DNA of 64,000 nucleotides from Bradyrhizobium sp. NFR13 (GTDB taxonomy: Bacteria > Pseudomonadota > Alphaproteobacteria > Rhizobiales > Xanthobacteraceae), in the NCBI RefSeq assembly GCF_900114605.1, contig NZ_FOTP01000001.1, forward strand, positions 1,116,001 through 1,180,000, read 5' to 3'. Of the stretch, positions 56,559-64,000 are shown piece by piece. Under the pieces are notes generated by a model. It was not told the DNA's origin, searched no databases, and was given only the letters and a program-made list of their open reading frames with translations. Position 1 is the first letter of the stretch. Each line of letters opens with the position of its first letter. The translations under genes were made by a program, and so were the position numbers.

Positions 56559-58640
56559 TCAGCGACGCGGCGGTGCTGTGCCCGGAGGCGGCGGCGGCAG
56601 CGAGGCCTGACCGCCATTCAGAAGCGGCGTGATGTTGCGGATCGTGACGCGGCGGTTCTGACGCTCCGGACCGTCGGTCTGGATCTTCAGATACTGCTCA
56701 CCATAACCCTGCGACGTCAGATTTTCCGCCGGCACCTGGAATTGCTGGGTAAGCAATTCAGCCGCCGACTGCGCGCGGCGATCCGACAGCGACAGATTGT
56801 CGACGTCCGATCCGACCGCATCGGTGTGCCCCTCGATGAGGAACACCGCACGCGGGTTGCGCGAGATCGCCCGGTTAAGACCATCTGCGATCACCTGCAG
56901 CTTCGAGGCCTGATCCGGCGGGATGTCCCACGATCCGGTCTCGAAGTTGATCGAGTCCAGGTCGATTGACGGCATGCGCTGACGCACCATCGGGCTGTAG
57001 CGGATTTCATCGAGCGTATAGCGGCGCTCGATGCGATCCACCGGCGGCGCGATCAGCGTATCGTAGACGAGATCGGGCGAGGCCTGGTCGTAATCGACGA
57101 TATAGCGATTCTGCGGGATCCGGATCATCGGCGGCGGCAGATCGACATAGAAGCCGAGACCACCCGGACCGCCGGGGCCACGCGGACCGCGGAACGAGTT
57201 ATCGATGATGATGATCTCGCGTCCCTCACGATCCCTACGGATACGTCGCAGCAGCTCGCCGTCGCGGCCAACCACCGTGATAATCTGCGAACCATCAGGA
57301 CGGATCACGATGGTCCGGTCCTCGCCACCAATCCGATCCGTACGGATGTCACGCGCGCCGTAGCGGAAGCGATCGAGTTCGTTGTGGCGGATAAACGACT
57401 GACCGCTCGGATCCTGCACGATAATGCGTCCAGGCTCGGTGATGATCGTGCGACCACCTTCCTGGCGCTCGCTGCGCTGGCCGCGGAAATCGCCCATGTT
57501 GCGCGGGCCCTGGGGGGTAGCGCCCGGTGCGATCGGCGTCAGCGCTGCTGCTGGCGGCGGCGCTTGAGGGATCGGTGCCGTCACCGTTGGCGCTGGGGGC
57601 TGCACGACCTTGATGTTGCCACCACCGGGCGCAACCACGACAGGTGCGGCAGTGCTCGTGGGCGGCGCAGCGGCGGGCGCCGCAGCGTTCGGCGCGACGC
57701 CAGGCGCAGCAGCGTTGGGCGGCGTGCCGGGTGCACCGGGCGCGCCTGCGCCGGGACCGCCGGGAGGACCACGACGTCCATCGGGACCACGGCCGTCAGG
57801 ACCACGCCCATCAGGGCCACCGGGGCGACCTGACGGAGGCGCACCCGCAGCAGGTGGTGTGCCAGGCGCGGCCGGAGTTGCCGACGGCGCTGGCGCTGCA
57901 GCAGGAGGCGTTGCTGTAGGGGGAGTCGCAGCCGCTGGCGGTGTTGCCGGTGTTGGAGCCGGCGTCGGTGCAGCAGCAGGTGCCTGCCGCGCGGCTGGCG
58001 GTGTTGCTGCAGGCGGAGTCGCCGGCGCTGCGGCTGGTGGCGTTGCAGGCGCGGGACGTGCGCCGGCCGGCGGCGTTGCACCGGGTTCACGGCGCTCAGG
58101 ACGTCCTTCGCCGGGCTCGCGACGTTCAGGACGCGCAGCGGGCGGCGTTGGCGCTGACGGAGCGACAGGCGCAACGGTGGGCGCTGGAGGTGCAGCGCGC
58201 GGTGCCGGAGGCGCGACGGGAGCCGGCGGCGGTGGTGTTGGGCGCGGCGGCGGAGCGGCAGCTGGAGGAGGAGGCGGCGTGGGGCGAGGCGGTGCGGCCG
58301 CAGGAGGCGGGGGCGGCGGCGGTGCCGGGCGCGGAGGTGCAGCCGCAGGCGGCGGCGCAGCAGGAGGTGCCGGAGGCGCGGGACGCGCAGCAGGGGGAGC
58401 CGGCGGCGGCGGTGGCGCTGCAGGGCGCGCGGCCGGCGGCGCAGCGGCAGGAGGCGCAGCAGCTGGCGGAGCCTTGGGTGGTGCCTTCGGGGGAGCCTTG
58501 GGCTCACCTTCAGGCGCAGCAGGTGCGGCCTGCGCGAGCACGATCGGCGCATCGACACTCGACGCATGGGCAGCGGTCGCTGCGATATGCGCAACGCCGA
58601 GCGTCGTCGTGGCCAGCAATACGAGACGAAGTTTTGTCAT
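56559..58640 (-). CDS. OmpA-family protein with very long Pro/Ala-rich region
   Basis: The 693-residue protein has a signal peptide (LRLVLLATTTLGVAHIAATA, then AHASS). Residues about 35-370 are a Pro/Ala low-complexity tract with sub-repeats (PKAPPKAPP, ERREPGEGRPERREPG, GPDGRGPDGRGPDGRR). A structured region follows (GDFRGQRSERQEGGRTIITE, HNELDRFRYGARDIR). The C-terminal OmpA peptidoglycan-binding domain (about 580-680) has INFETGSWDIPPD, VFLIEGHTDAVGSDVDNLSL and LSDRRAQSAAELL, with the Asp and Arg used to bind diaminopimelate. The tract may span the periplasm or protrude from the outer membrane. Confidence 0.85.
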   Translation of the reverse strand: MTKLRLVLLATTTLGVAHIAATAAHASSVDAPIVLAQAAPAAPEGEPKAPPKAPPKAPPAAAPPAAAPPAARPAAPPPPPAPPAARPAPPAPPAAPPPAAAPPRPAPPPPPPPAAAPPRPTPPPPPAAAPPPRPTPPPPAPVAPPAPRAAPPAPTVAPVAPSAPTPPAARPERREPGEGRPERREPGATPPAGARPAPATPPAAAPATPPAATPPAARQAPAAAPTPAPTPATPPAAATPPTATPPAAAPAPSATPAAPGTPPAAGAPPSGRPGGPDGRGPDGRGPDGRRGPPGGPGAGAPGAPGTPPNAAAPGVAPNAAAPAAAPPTSTAAPVVVAPGGGNIKVVQPPAPTVTAPIPQAPPPAAALTPIAPGATPQGPRNMGDFRGQRSERQEGGRTIITEPGRIIVQDPSGQSFIRHNELDRFRYGARDIRTDRIGGEDRTIVIRPDGSQIITVVGRDGELLRRIRRDREGREIIIIDNSFRGPRGPGGPGGLGFYVDLPPPMIRIPQNRYIVDYDQASPDLVYDTLIAPPVDRIERRYTLDEIRYSPMVRQRMPSIDLDSINFETGSWDIPPDQASKLQVIADGLNRAISRNPRAVFLIEGHTDAVGSDVDNLSLSDRRAQSAAELLTQQFQVPAENLTSQGYGEQYLKIQTDGPERQNRRVTIRNITPLLNGGQASLPPPPPGTAPPRR

Positions 58641-58838
58641 GATAGACCTTGGGCCCCCGGATAAGGATCTTCAACAAACTGATTTTTGTCGGCCGAACAA
58701 ATCGGCAAATTGATCAACTGATATGCATTGGGCCGGAATGTGGCGACAGGCAAATGCAAATTCGTTTTTATTTTCGACACGACAATGGCCCAAACGCGCT
58801 TTGTTCATTGCGCGTTCAGGCCATCGATCTGTAGTTCG

Positions 58839-59078
58839 CTACATCACTGCAGGCGGCTGCTGACCCGGATTGATATCAGGATTTGGCACCGGCATCTCAT
58901 CAGGCACATCTCCAGGTAACTCTTCGGGTCGCGACGGCTCACCGGGATCGCGCACCGGCGGCGGTACCTCGGGCCGCGGATTGCCCGGCGGGCTCTCCTG
59001 CGGCGGTTCGGAGGGTTGACCGGGCTTGATCGGCGGATCCTCGACGGGATCGATGCCGGGTGAATCGTCTTTAGGCAT
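58839..59078 (-). CDS. Short Pro-rich hypothetical protein
   Basis: The 79-residue product is about 35% Pro and rich in Asp/Glu (VEDPPIKPGQPSEPPQESPP, then RDPGEPSRPEELPGD). It has no signal peptide or helix and is predicted to be disordered. Its ATG abuts the TAG of the PPOX gene with no gap, so it is probably read by translational reinitiation. I do not recognise a family; similar short Pro-rich proteins occur in Bradyrhizobium. The call rests on frame, position and composition only. Confidence 0.5.
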   Translation of the reverse strand: MPKDDSPGIDPVEDPPIKPGQPSEPPQESPPGNPRPEVPPPVRDPGEPSRPEELPGDVPDEMPVPNPDINPGQQPPAVM

Positions 59079-59567
59079 CTAGATTGCGACCTTACGGTTG
59101 GTGCCGATGTCCGGACGCGTACCAGTCACAGCCGCAGCGGCCATCTTCACATAGCTGATCACAGTGCCCGGCGAGTCCCAGAACTCGGCATCGTCAGGCG
59201 TGAACTTCAGCACACGAATATTCGGATCTTCCGCGCTGTCCCACCACGCCTTTGCGGAGGTGGTGAACAGCTCCTTGATCTTGGCGCGATCGTTCGAGAC
59301 GGCAGCAGTGCCGCTCACCGAGACATATTTCTGATCGCTCGCATCTGCGAAAGAGAGATTCACGTTCGGATTGCGCTTGATCTCATCATCCTTGTGTCTA
59401 CGCGCATCGCTGAGGAAGTAGACCGCATCGGCTTTGCGATCCACATAGGCAGCCATCGGGCGCGCCCGCAGCTTGTCGCCATCATGCGTCACCAGCATGG
59501 CTAAGCCGATCTTCTTCATCAATTCCCAGGCACGTTCGATATCACGGGTATTGTCATTGGCCATCAT
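59079..59567 (-). CDS. PPOX-fold (pyridoxamine oxidase-like) general stress protein
   Basis: The 162-residue protein (MMANDNTRDIERAWELMKKI) has the split-barrel flavin-binding family layout: IGLAMLVTHDGDKLRARPMA, VYFLSDARRHKDDEIKRNPN, VNLSFADASDQKYVSVSGTA, WWDSAEDPNIRVLKFTPDDA. It resembles GSP26-type general stress proteins and may bind FMN, F420 or haem. The role is unknown. It is followed immediately by the Pro-rich peptide gene and precedes the divergent MAPEG gene. Confidence 0.88.
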   Translation of the reverse strand: MMANDNTRDIERAWELMKKIGLAMLVTHDGDKLRARPMAAYVDRKADAVYFLSDARRHKDDEIKRNPNVNLSFADASDQKYVSVSGTAAVSNDRAKIKELFTTSAKAWWDSAEDPNIRVLKFTPDDAEFWDSPGTVISYVKMAAAAVTGTRPDIGTNRKVAI

Positions 59568-59712
59568 CTGTCTCCCTTAGGGCTGAACTAACAACGGCGC
59601 GATCGATGCGATGTTCCGCGACAACGGGCCGGATGAAGGCGGGTTTGACAGCGGAACAGGAACCGCCCATCAAGACGCAGTTTGGCCATACTATTTGACC
59701 TGGGGGATTTCG

Positions 59713-60099
59713 ATGCCGTTCGCCTATTGGAGCATTCTGATTGCTGCACTGCTGCCGCTGATCATTATTGGTTATGCCAAAGCGGGATCGCGCGATAACA
59801 GCGCGCCGCGCGACAACGCCGAGAACCTCTCAGGTGCCAAACGCCGCGCCTATGCTGCGCACCAGAATGCCTTCGAGAGCTTCCCGTTCTACGCTGTCTC
59901 GGTCATCGCCGCGCTGAACTTTGGCGCATCGGCGACGACCGTGAGCGTGCTGGCCGCGCTCTATCTCGCGTTTCGGATTGCGCACGCGCTGCTGTACATC
60001 GCGGATAAATCGTCGCTGCGCTCAGCCGCCTATGCCGGCGGGCTCTTCGCCAATATCGCGATCTTCCTGTCGCCGGCGCTGAAGATCAACTTCTTCTAA
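59713..60099 (+). CDS. MAPEG-family membrane protein
   Basis: Read from MPFAYWSILIAALLPLIIIG after TGGGGGATTTCG the product is 128 residues; an earlier ATG at 59611 is weaker. Four helices are seen (about 1-20, 58-80, 86-104, 107-125), and the motif AYAAHQNAFESFPFYAVSVI is the MAPEG/DUF-like signature (membrane glutathione-related proteins). The family includes microsomal glutathione transferases, but many bacterial members have no known activity. It converges with the ABC transporter. Confidence 0.85.
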   Translation: MPFAYWSILIAALLPLIIIGYAKAGSRDNSAPRDNAENLSGAKRRAYAAHQNAFESFPFYAVSVIAALNFGASATTVSVLAALYLAFRIAHALLYIADKSSLRSAAYAGGLFANIAIFLSPALKINFF

Positions 60100-60136
60100 G
60101 TCGAAACGCGCAGCAAGCACCTCATAGCGCATGGTG

Positions 60137-62116
60137 TCACGCCGCGCTCCTGGCCGGCTTACGCTGGCGCAGGAAGCGGCCGAGCAGACGGCGCTTACCC
60201 TTACGCGGGATGAGATCGATATCGCTGACCAGCTTGGCGCCACCTTTGCGACGTTCCAGCACGATCTTGCGGCTGTGGAAGGCTTCAAGCTCGACTCGAT
60301 GCGCGACCGATACAACCGTGGCGTTGGGCAGCTCCTTGGTGAGCAGCTCCATCATCTTGTCCTGGCTCTTCGCGTCCAGCGCCGATGTCGCTTCATCCAG
60401 CACAATGATATCAGGGCAGTGCAAAAACAGCCGCGCGAAAGCGAGGCGCTGCTTCTCGCCGCCGGACAGTGTCTGGTCCCACGGTGCATCCTCCTCGATC
60501 TTCTCCTTGAGATGGCCGAGCCCGACCTTGTCGAGGGCCTCGCCGATCTGCTCGACGGTCCAGTCCTCCGACGCCGCGGGATAGGCGGCTGCGCGGCGCA
60601 GGGTGCCTGACGGCACATAGGGCTTCTGCGGCAGCATAAAGAGCCGCCGGTCCGGATGGAAATTGACGCTGCCACCACCCCATGGCCACAGGCCCGCAAT
60701 GGCGCGCACCAGCGTGCTTTTGCCGGTGCCGGACTCGCCCGCGACAAGCAAACGTTCACCAGGCTCGATCTTCACTTCGGCGTCGCCGACCACCGCGGTG
60801 CCATCATCGAGCGTAACGGACAAATTATGCAGGCTCAGCATGGTCTCGTCTGTGGTCTCGCCGCGCTCGATGCGGCCGATACCGTCGCCGAGCTCAGCGC
60901 GTTCGAGGCCGTCCAGCGACATCATCAGTGAGGCGATGCGGCGTGCGCAGGCGTTCCAGTCGGCAAGACGCGGATAGTTGTCGACCAGCCAGCCGAATGC
61001 GCTTTGCACGATGGTGAAGGCCGACGCCGCCTGCATCACCTGACCGAGCGACATGCTGCCATCGAGAAATTTCGGCGCACAGAGCAGCAGCGGCACGACG
61101 GGCGCGATCAGGCTCGAGCCCTGCGACACCAGCGTGGTGCGCATATGCTGCCCGGCGAGGCGCGCCCATTGCCTGAGAACATTGCCGAAGGTCTTGTCGA
61201 TTCCGTCGCGCTCTTCCTCTTCGCCACCGAGCAGCGCGATGCTCTCGCCATTCTCGCGCACGCGAGTAAGCGCGTAACGGTACTCGGCCTCGGCCTGGTT
61301 CTTGTCCTCGGAAATCTGCACGAAACGGCGGCCGATCACCATGATCGAACCGGATGCAATGGCGGCATAGATGATTGCGGCAATGACGAGGAAGCCCGGA
61401 ATCGTGATTGTGCTGCCACCCATCGAGAGCGTCAGCGCGCCGCCGATGGTCCACAGCACAACGATGAAGGTGGTGGCGGAAAGAAATGCGGCAATGACGC
61501 CAGAGACGAAATCGACCGGCGAATCGGTCGCGATGCGCAGATCCTCGGCTATCCTATATTCGGGATTCTGGTGATCGCCGCCGACAAGATTGAGCTGGTA
61601 GTAGCGGCCGCCCGTGAGCCAGCGCGACACCACGGAATTGGTCAGCCATGCGCGCCAACGTCGCTGGATGCCCATGCGGCCATAGACCTGCGCGACGCCA
61701 AGAAGCACGCTGCCGATCGCCAGCGGAAAAAACACGCCGGTGAGATGAAACACGCTGGCCGCATCACGCTTCTCGATGGCATCGAAGATCGCGCGATTCC
61801 AGACATTGATGCCGTATTGAAATGCCACATTGCCAACGATCAACAGCACGAGCCCGATCGAGAACATCCAGGCGAGTCTGTCGCCCGACTTGCCCCAGAA
61901 GCCGCGTGCGCTGATCCAGAACCGGGTCAGTAGATAGTCCTTGCGCGCCTGCTCGGCCTCTTCCGGCGTCAGATCCGGATCGGGCTCCACCACTTCGGGC
62001 GGCGGCGGCTCGATATGTTTGCCATCTTCGCCGACGACGCCGACGATCGACCCCTTCACATCAGACGCGTCGGATGCAGGTGCGGGCTTGGATTCATTAA
62101 CGGACTGCTTGTTCAT
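60137..62116 (-). CDS. ABC exporter of the SbmA/BacA-ATPase (YddA, BclA-like) family
   Basis: The 659-residue half-transporter has an acidic Pro-rich N-terminal tail of about 65 residues, then six membrane helices (about 80-370) in the ABC_membrane_2 family (LTRFWISARGFWGKSGDRLA; QYGINVWNRAIFDAIEKRDA). The ATPase domain at 415-640 has Walker A VAGESGTGKSTLVRAIAGLW, signature LSGGEKQRLAFAR and Walker B DIIVLDEATSALDA. It would act as a homodimer in the inner membrane. Related Bradyrhizobium BclA imports host peptides in nodules; whether this copy does is unknown. Confidence 0.9.
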   Translation of the reverse strand: MNKQSVNESKPAPASDASDVKGSIVGVVGEDGKHIEPPPPEVVEPDPDLTPEEAEQARKDYLLTRFWISARGFWGKSGDRLAWMFSIGLVLLIVGNVAFQYGINVWNRAIFDAIEKRDAASVFHLTGVFFPLAIGSVLLGVAQVYGRMGIQRRWRAWLTNSVVSRWLTGGRYYQLNLVGGDHQNPEYRIAEDLRIATDSPVDFVSGVIAAFLSATTFIVVLWTIGGALTLSMGGSTITIPGFLVIAAIIYAAIASGSIMVIGRRFVQISEDKNQAEAEYRYALTRVRENGESIALLGGEEEERDGIDKTFGNVLRQWARLAGQHMRTTLVSQGSSLIAPVVPLLLCAPKFLDGSMSLGQVMQAASAFTIVQSAFGWLVDNYPRLADWNACARRIASLMMSLDGLERAELGDGIGRIERGETTDETMLSLHNLSVTLDDGTAVVGDAEVKIEPGERLLVAGESGTGKSTLVRAIAGLWPWGGGSVNFHPDRRLFMLPQKPYVPSGTLRRAAAYPAASEDWTVEQIGEALDKVGLGHLKEKIEEDAPWDQTLSGGEKQRLAFARLFLHCPDIIVLDEATSALDAKSQDKMMELLTKELPNATVVSVAHRVELEAFHSRKIVLERRKGGAKLVSDIDLIPRKGKRRLLGRFLRQRKPARSAA

Positions 62117-62167
62117 GGCGCGATAACGCCAAGGAAATCAGAAGGTTCCCTCAAGTTCCCGAGCGGC

Positions 62168-64000
62168 TCAGACGGCCTCGCGCCGGGCTTTGCGCCAGGT
62201 ACCGGCCTTGCTGAGTACGCGCGACAACTGCTCGACCGAATAGGGCTTATGCAGCAGCTCGAACCCGAAGGTGCCGTTTTGCGCAAGGACATGGCTGTAG
62301 CCGGAGGTCAGCACCACCGGCAGGTCCGGGTAAAGTTTTCGAATCTCCTGCGCCAGTTCGATGCCGGTCATTCCCGGCATCACCACATCGGAGAATACTA
62401 CGTCGTAGTACGTCGCGTGGCGGGCGAGTTCGGCGAGCGCTTCCTGAGCGTTCGGCCGCAGCACCGTGGTGTAGCCAAGCTCGCGCAACGCATCGGTGGC
62501 AAAGGTGCCGACGTCGCGATTGTCTTCTACCACCAGCACGGACATGCCGTGACCATCGACGACGGGCGCTTCGCTCGCCGACAGCGCCGGCGCGATGCTG
62601 TCGCCGGAGACACGCGGCAGATAGAGGGTGAAAGTGCTGCCCTTGCCGACTTCGCTGGCGACCACGACCTCGCCGCCGGATTGCTTGGCAAAGCCGAACA
62701 CCTGCGAAAGTCCGAGGCCAGTGCCCTGCCCGACTTCCTTGGTCGTATAGAATGGCTCGAAGATGCGCTCGAACTGATCGGCGGGGATGCCGGCGCCGGT
62801 GTCGGATACGGAGACCGCCACATAGCCGTCAGACCTCAGGGCGAGCGCAACAGGGATTTGCTCCGCCGCGCTGACAGCGATCGTCAGCCGTCCCTCGCCC
62901 GCCATTGCATCACGCGCATTGACCGCGATATTGATCAACGCGGTTTCAAACTGACCGATATCGGCATGCACGAACAACGCTTCATCGGGCACGTGGGTCA
63001 TAATTTCGATGGGCGCCCCTGTCAGCGTACCGATAATCTCGCTCACGGAATGCACGCATTGGCCAACGTCGAACACTTCTGGCTTCAGCGTCTGACGCCG
63101 CGCAAAAGCCAGCAATTGCGCCGTCAGCTTGGCGGCGCGATTCACTGTTTCGGAGATCGCTGCAATGTAGCGGGCACGACGATCAAGCGAGAGATCGGGC
63201 CGTTGCAGCAGATCGACCGACGAGCGGATCACGGTGAGGAGATTGTTGAAGTCATGCGCGACGCCGCCAGTCAACTGGCCGAGTGCTTCGAGCCGCTGAC
63301 CATGTTTCAATGCCTCCTCGGCCTCGCGTCGCTTCATCGCTTCGAAATTAAGCCGGCGGGTGCGACGGATCGCGAATGCCAGTAGCAGGAACAGTAATGC
63401 CGTCGCAGGAACGCCGAAGATCAGATGATAGCTGATGGTGCGCAGCCAGCGCGCACGGATCGCTGACGTTTCAAGACCTGCCGCGACATAAACCGGATAG
63501 CCGGCGAGCTGCTGATAGCCGATACGGCGCTCAATATTGTCGCCGGGCGAGACAAGCGTGACCAGTCCTCCAGCAGGATGGGCCGAGAGGGTGCGGCCCA
63601 CGGGCCCCTTGGGATCGAGTCGCACCTCACGGTCGAGATGCGGATAACGTGCCAGGATCGAACCGTCGGTGAGACCAAGCGCAAAGAAGCTTCCGGCATC
63701 GTGGCCGATGCGCGCATAGAAACGATCGAAATATTCCGGAAAGACCGAGGCCTGCACCACACCGGTAAAGCTACCATCGGCCGAGCCCCGCCTGCGGCTC
63801 ACCCCAAAGAACGACGCGCCCTGATAGGGCGGGCGCGGCAACAATGATTGACCAATGAACGTGCCGGCATCACCTGCGATATGGGCCCTGTAGTAATCGC
63901 GATCAGAGAAATCGAGATCCGGCAGCGCCAGATCCAGGCTGTTGACCAGCGCGCGACCTTTATTGTCGAACACCCAGACCGACTTCAACTGCGGCAGCGC
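62168..64000 (-). CDS. Hybrid sensor histidine kinase with periplasmic Cache domain and receiver (5' end outside window)
   Basis: At least 610 residues are visible and the frame stays open past the window end. The N-terminal periplasmic dCache-like region (SVWVFDNKGRALVNSLDLA, DRDYYRAHIAGDAG) is followed by a helix (IFGVPATALLFLLLAFAIRR). Then come HisKA with the phospho-accepting His in LTGGVAHDFNNLLTVIRSSV, HATPase (NIAVNARDAMAGEG, SDTGAGIPADQF, GTGLGLSQVFGFAKQSGGEV), and a receiver with phospho-Asp in YYDVVFSDVVMPGMTGIELA and Lys in LLHKPYS. This is the HDFNN hybrid-kinase type common in Bradyrhizobium. No DNA-binding partner is adjacent. Confidence 0.93.
   Translation of the reverse strand, partial: ALPQLKSVWVFDNKGRALVNSLDLALPDLDFSDRDYYRAHIAGDAGTFIGQSLLPRPPYQGASFFGVSRRRGSADGSFTGVVQASVFPEYFDRFYARIGHDAGSFFALGLTDGSILARYPHLDREVRLDPKGPVGRTLSAHPAGGLVTLVSPGDNIERRIGYQQLAGYPVYVAAGLETSAIRARWLRTISYHLIFGVPATALLFLLLAFAIRRTRRLNFEAMKRREAEEALKHGQRLEALGQLTGGVAHDFNNLLTVIRSSVDLLQRPDLSLDRRARYIAAISETVNRAAKLTAQLLAFARRQTLKPEVFDVGQCVHSVSEIIGTLTGAPIEIMTHVPDEALFVHADIGQFETALINIAVNARDAMAGEGRLTIAVSAAEQIPVALALRSDGYVAVSVSDTGAGIPADQFERIFEPFYTTKEVGQGTGLGLSQVFGFAKQSGGEVVVASEVGKGSTFTLYLPRVSGDSIAPALSASEAPVVDGHGMSVLVVEDNRDVGTFATDALRELGYTTVLRPNAQEALAELARHATYYDVVFSDVVMPGMTGIELAQEIRKLYPDLPVVLTSGYSHVLAQNGTFGFELLHKPYSVEQLSRVLSKAGTWRKARREAV

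Noticed and set aside
57610-58713. Long plus-strand Gly/Ala-rich open frame opposite the OmpA gene
   Set aside because: It is the mirror of the Pro/Ala codon tract on the other strand; it has no credible ribosome site and only low-complexity composition.

Overview
The window is GC-rich alphaproteobacterial chromosome. The gene complement points to the Bradyrhizobiaceae/Nitrobacteraceae (Bradyrhizobium, Rhodopseudomonas, Tardiphaga, Afipia). The main clues are the rplU-rpmA...obgE-proB locus, an enzyme whose active-site residues match Bradyrhizobium D-tartrate dehydratase at a constant offset of two, a BclA/YddA-like ABC exporter, an IalB-like protein, two MFS exporters with a shared C-terminal domain, and the palindromic intergenic repeats familiar from this group. 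No rRNA, CRISPR array, intact prophage or insertion sequence was seen. Gene identities come from reading the translated sequence; no database search was run.

Layout. 1-6.6 kb: a tightly packed seven-gene minus-strand operon (isochorismatase-like hydrolase, XapX protein, YtcJ-like amidohydrolase, DoxX protein, MFS exporter, VOC protein, alginate-export-type porin cut by the window edge). It looks like a catabolic and export unit of unknown substrate. 6.9-8.2 kb: a decayed ATPase/TPR regulator pseudogene, then tRNA-Ser(CGA). 8.9-13.8 kb: a ROK-family protein whose two halves appear to be in swapped order, an orphan TadG-like vWA protein, and a divergent LysR/tarD pair with a palindromic operator candidate between them. 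14-19.6 kb: rplU, rpmA, GNAT, EamA transporter, obgE, proB and a Cys-rich secreted peptide. 19.6-27.5 kb: MFS exporter, Tat-exported lipase-like hydrolase, cytochrome P450, a class III cyclase with a zinc-ribbon-like segment, TerB and SDR.

27.6-33.7 kb: tRNA-Ala(CGC), yggT, DUF167, folD, M20 peptidase, ppa, GNAT, alpha/beta hydrolase and a DCC protein. 33.7-39.6 kb: amine oxidase, maiA, typA and a PhoD phosphatase with a candidate Pho box. 39.7-45.2 kb: a cobalamin riboswitch, TonB-dependent receptor, PepSY membrane protein and a TAXI-type binding protein. 45.3-53.1 kb: phhB, DUF1232, quinone oxidoreductase, SDR, IalB-like protein, rlmN, a small membrane protein, PAP2 phosphatase and argG. 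53.2-64 kb: a methyltransferase/TetR pair around a strong palindromic operator, a PhoA-type alkaline phosphatase behind a three-repeat Pho box, a Pro/Ala-rich OmpA protein, a Pro-rich peptide, a PPOX-fold protein, a MAPEG protein, the BclA-like exporter and a hybrid sensor kinase cut by the window end.

How the genes work together. Housekeeping translation and metabolism genes (rplU, rpmA, obgE, proB, folD, ppa, argG, typA, rlmN) alternate with envelope and export functions. Regulatory DNA is readable at several points: a B12 riboswitch, LysR and TetR palindromes, two Pho boxes, an extended -10 promoter ahead of the P450, and a promoter followed closely by a terminator-like hairpin ahead of rplU. 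There is no single obvious accessory island. The most unusual items are the apparent ROK permutation, the B12-riboswitch receptor/PepSY unit, and the Cys/His-tailed amidohydrolase within the seven-gene operon.
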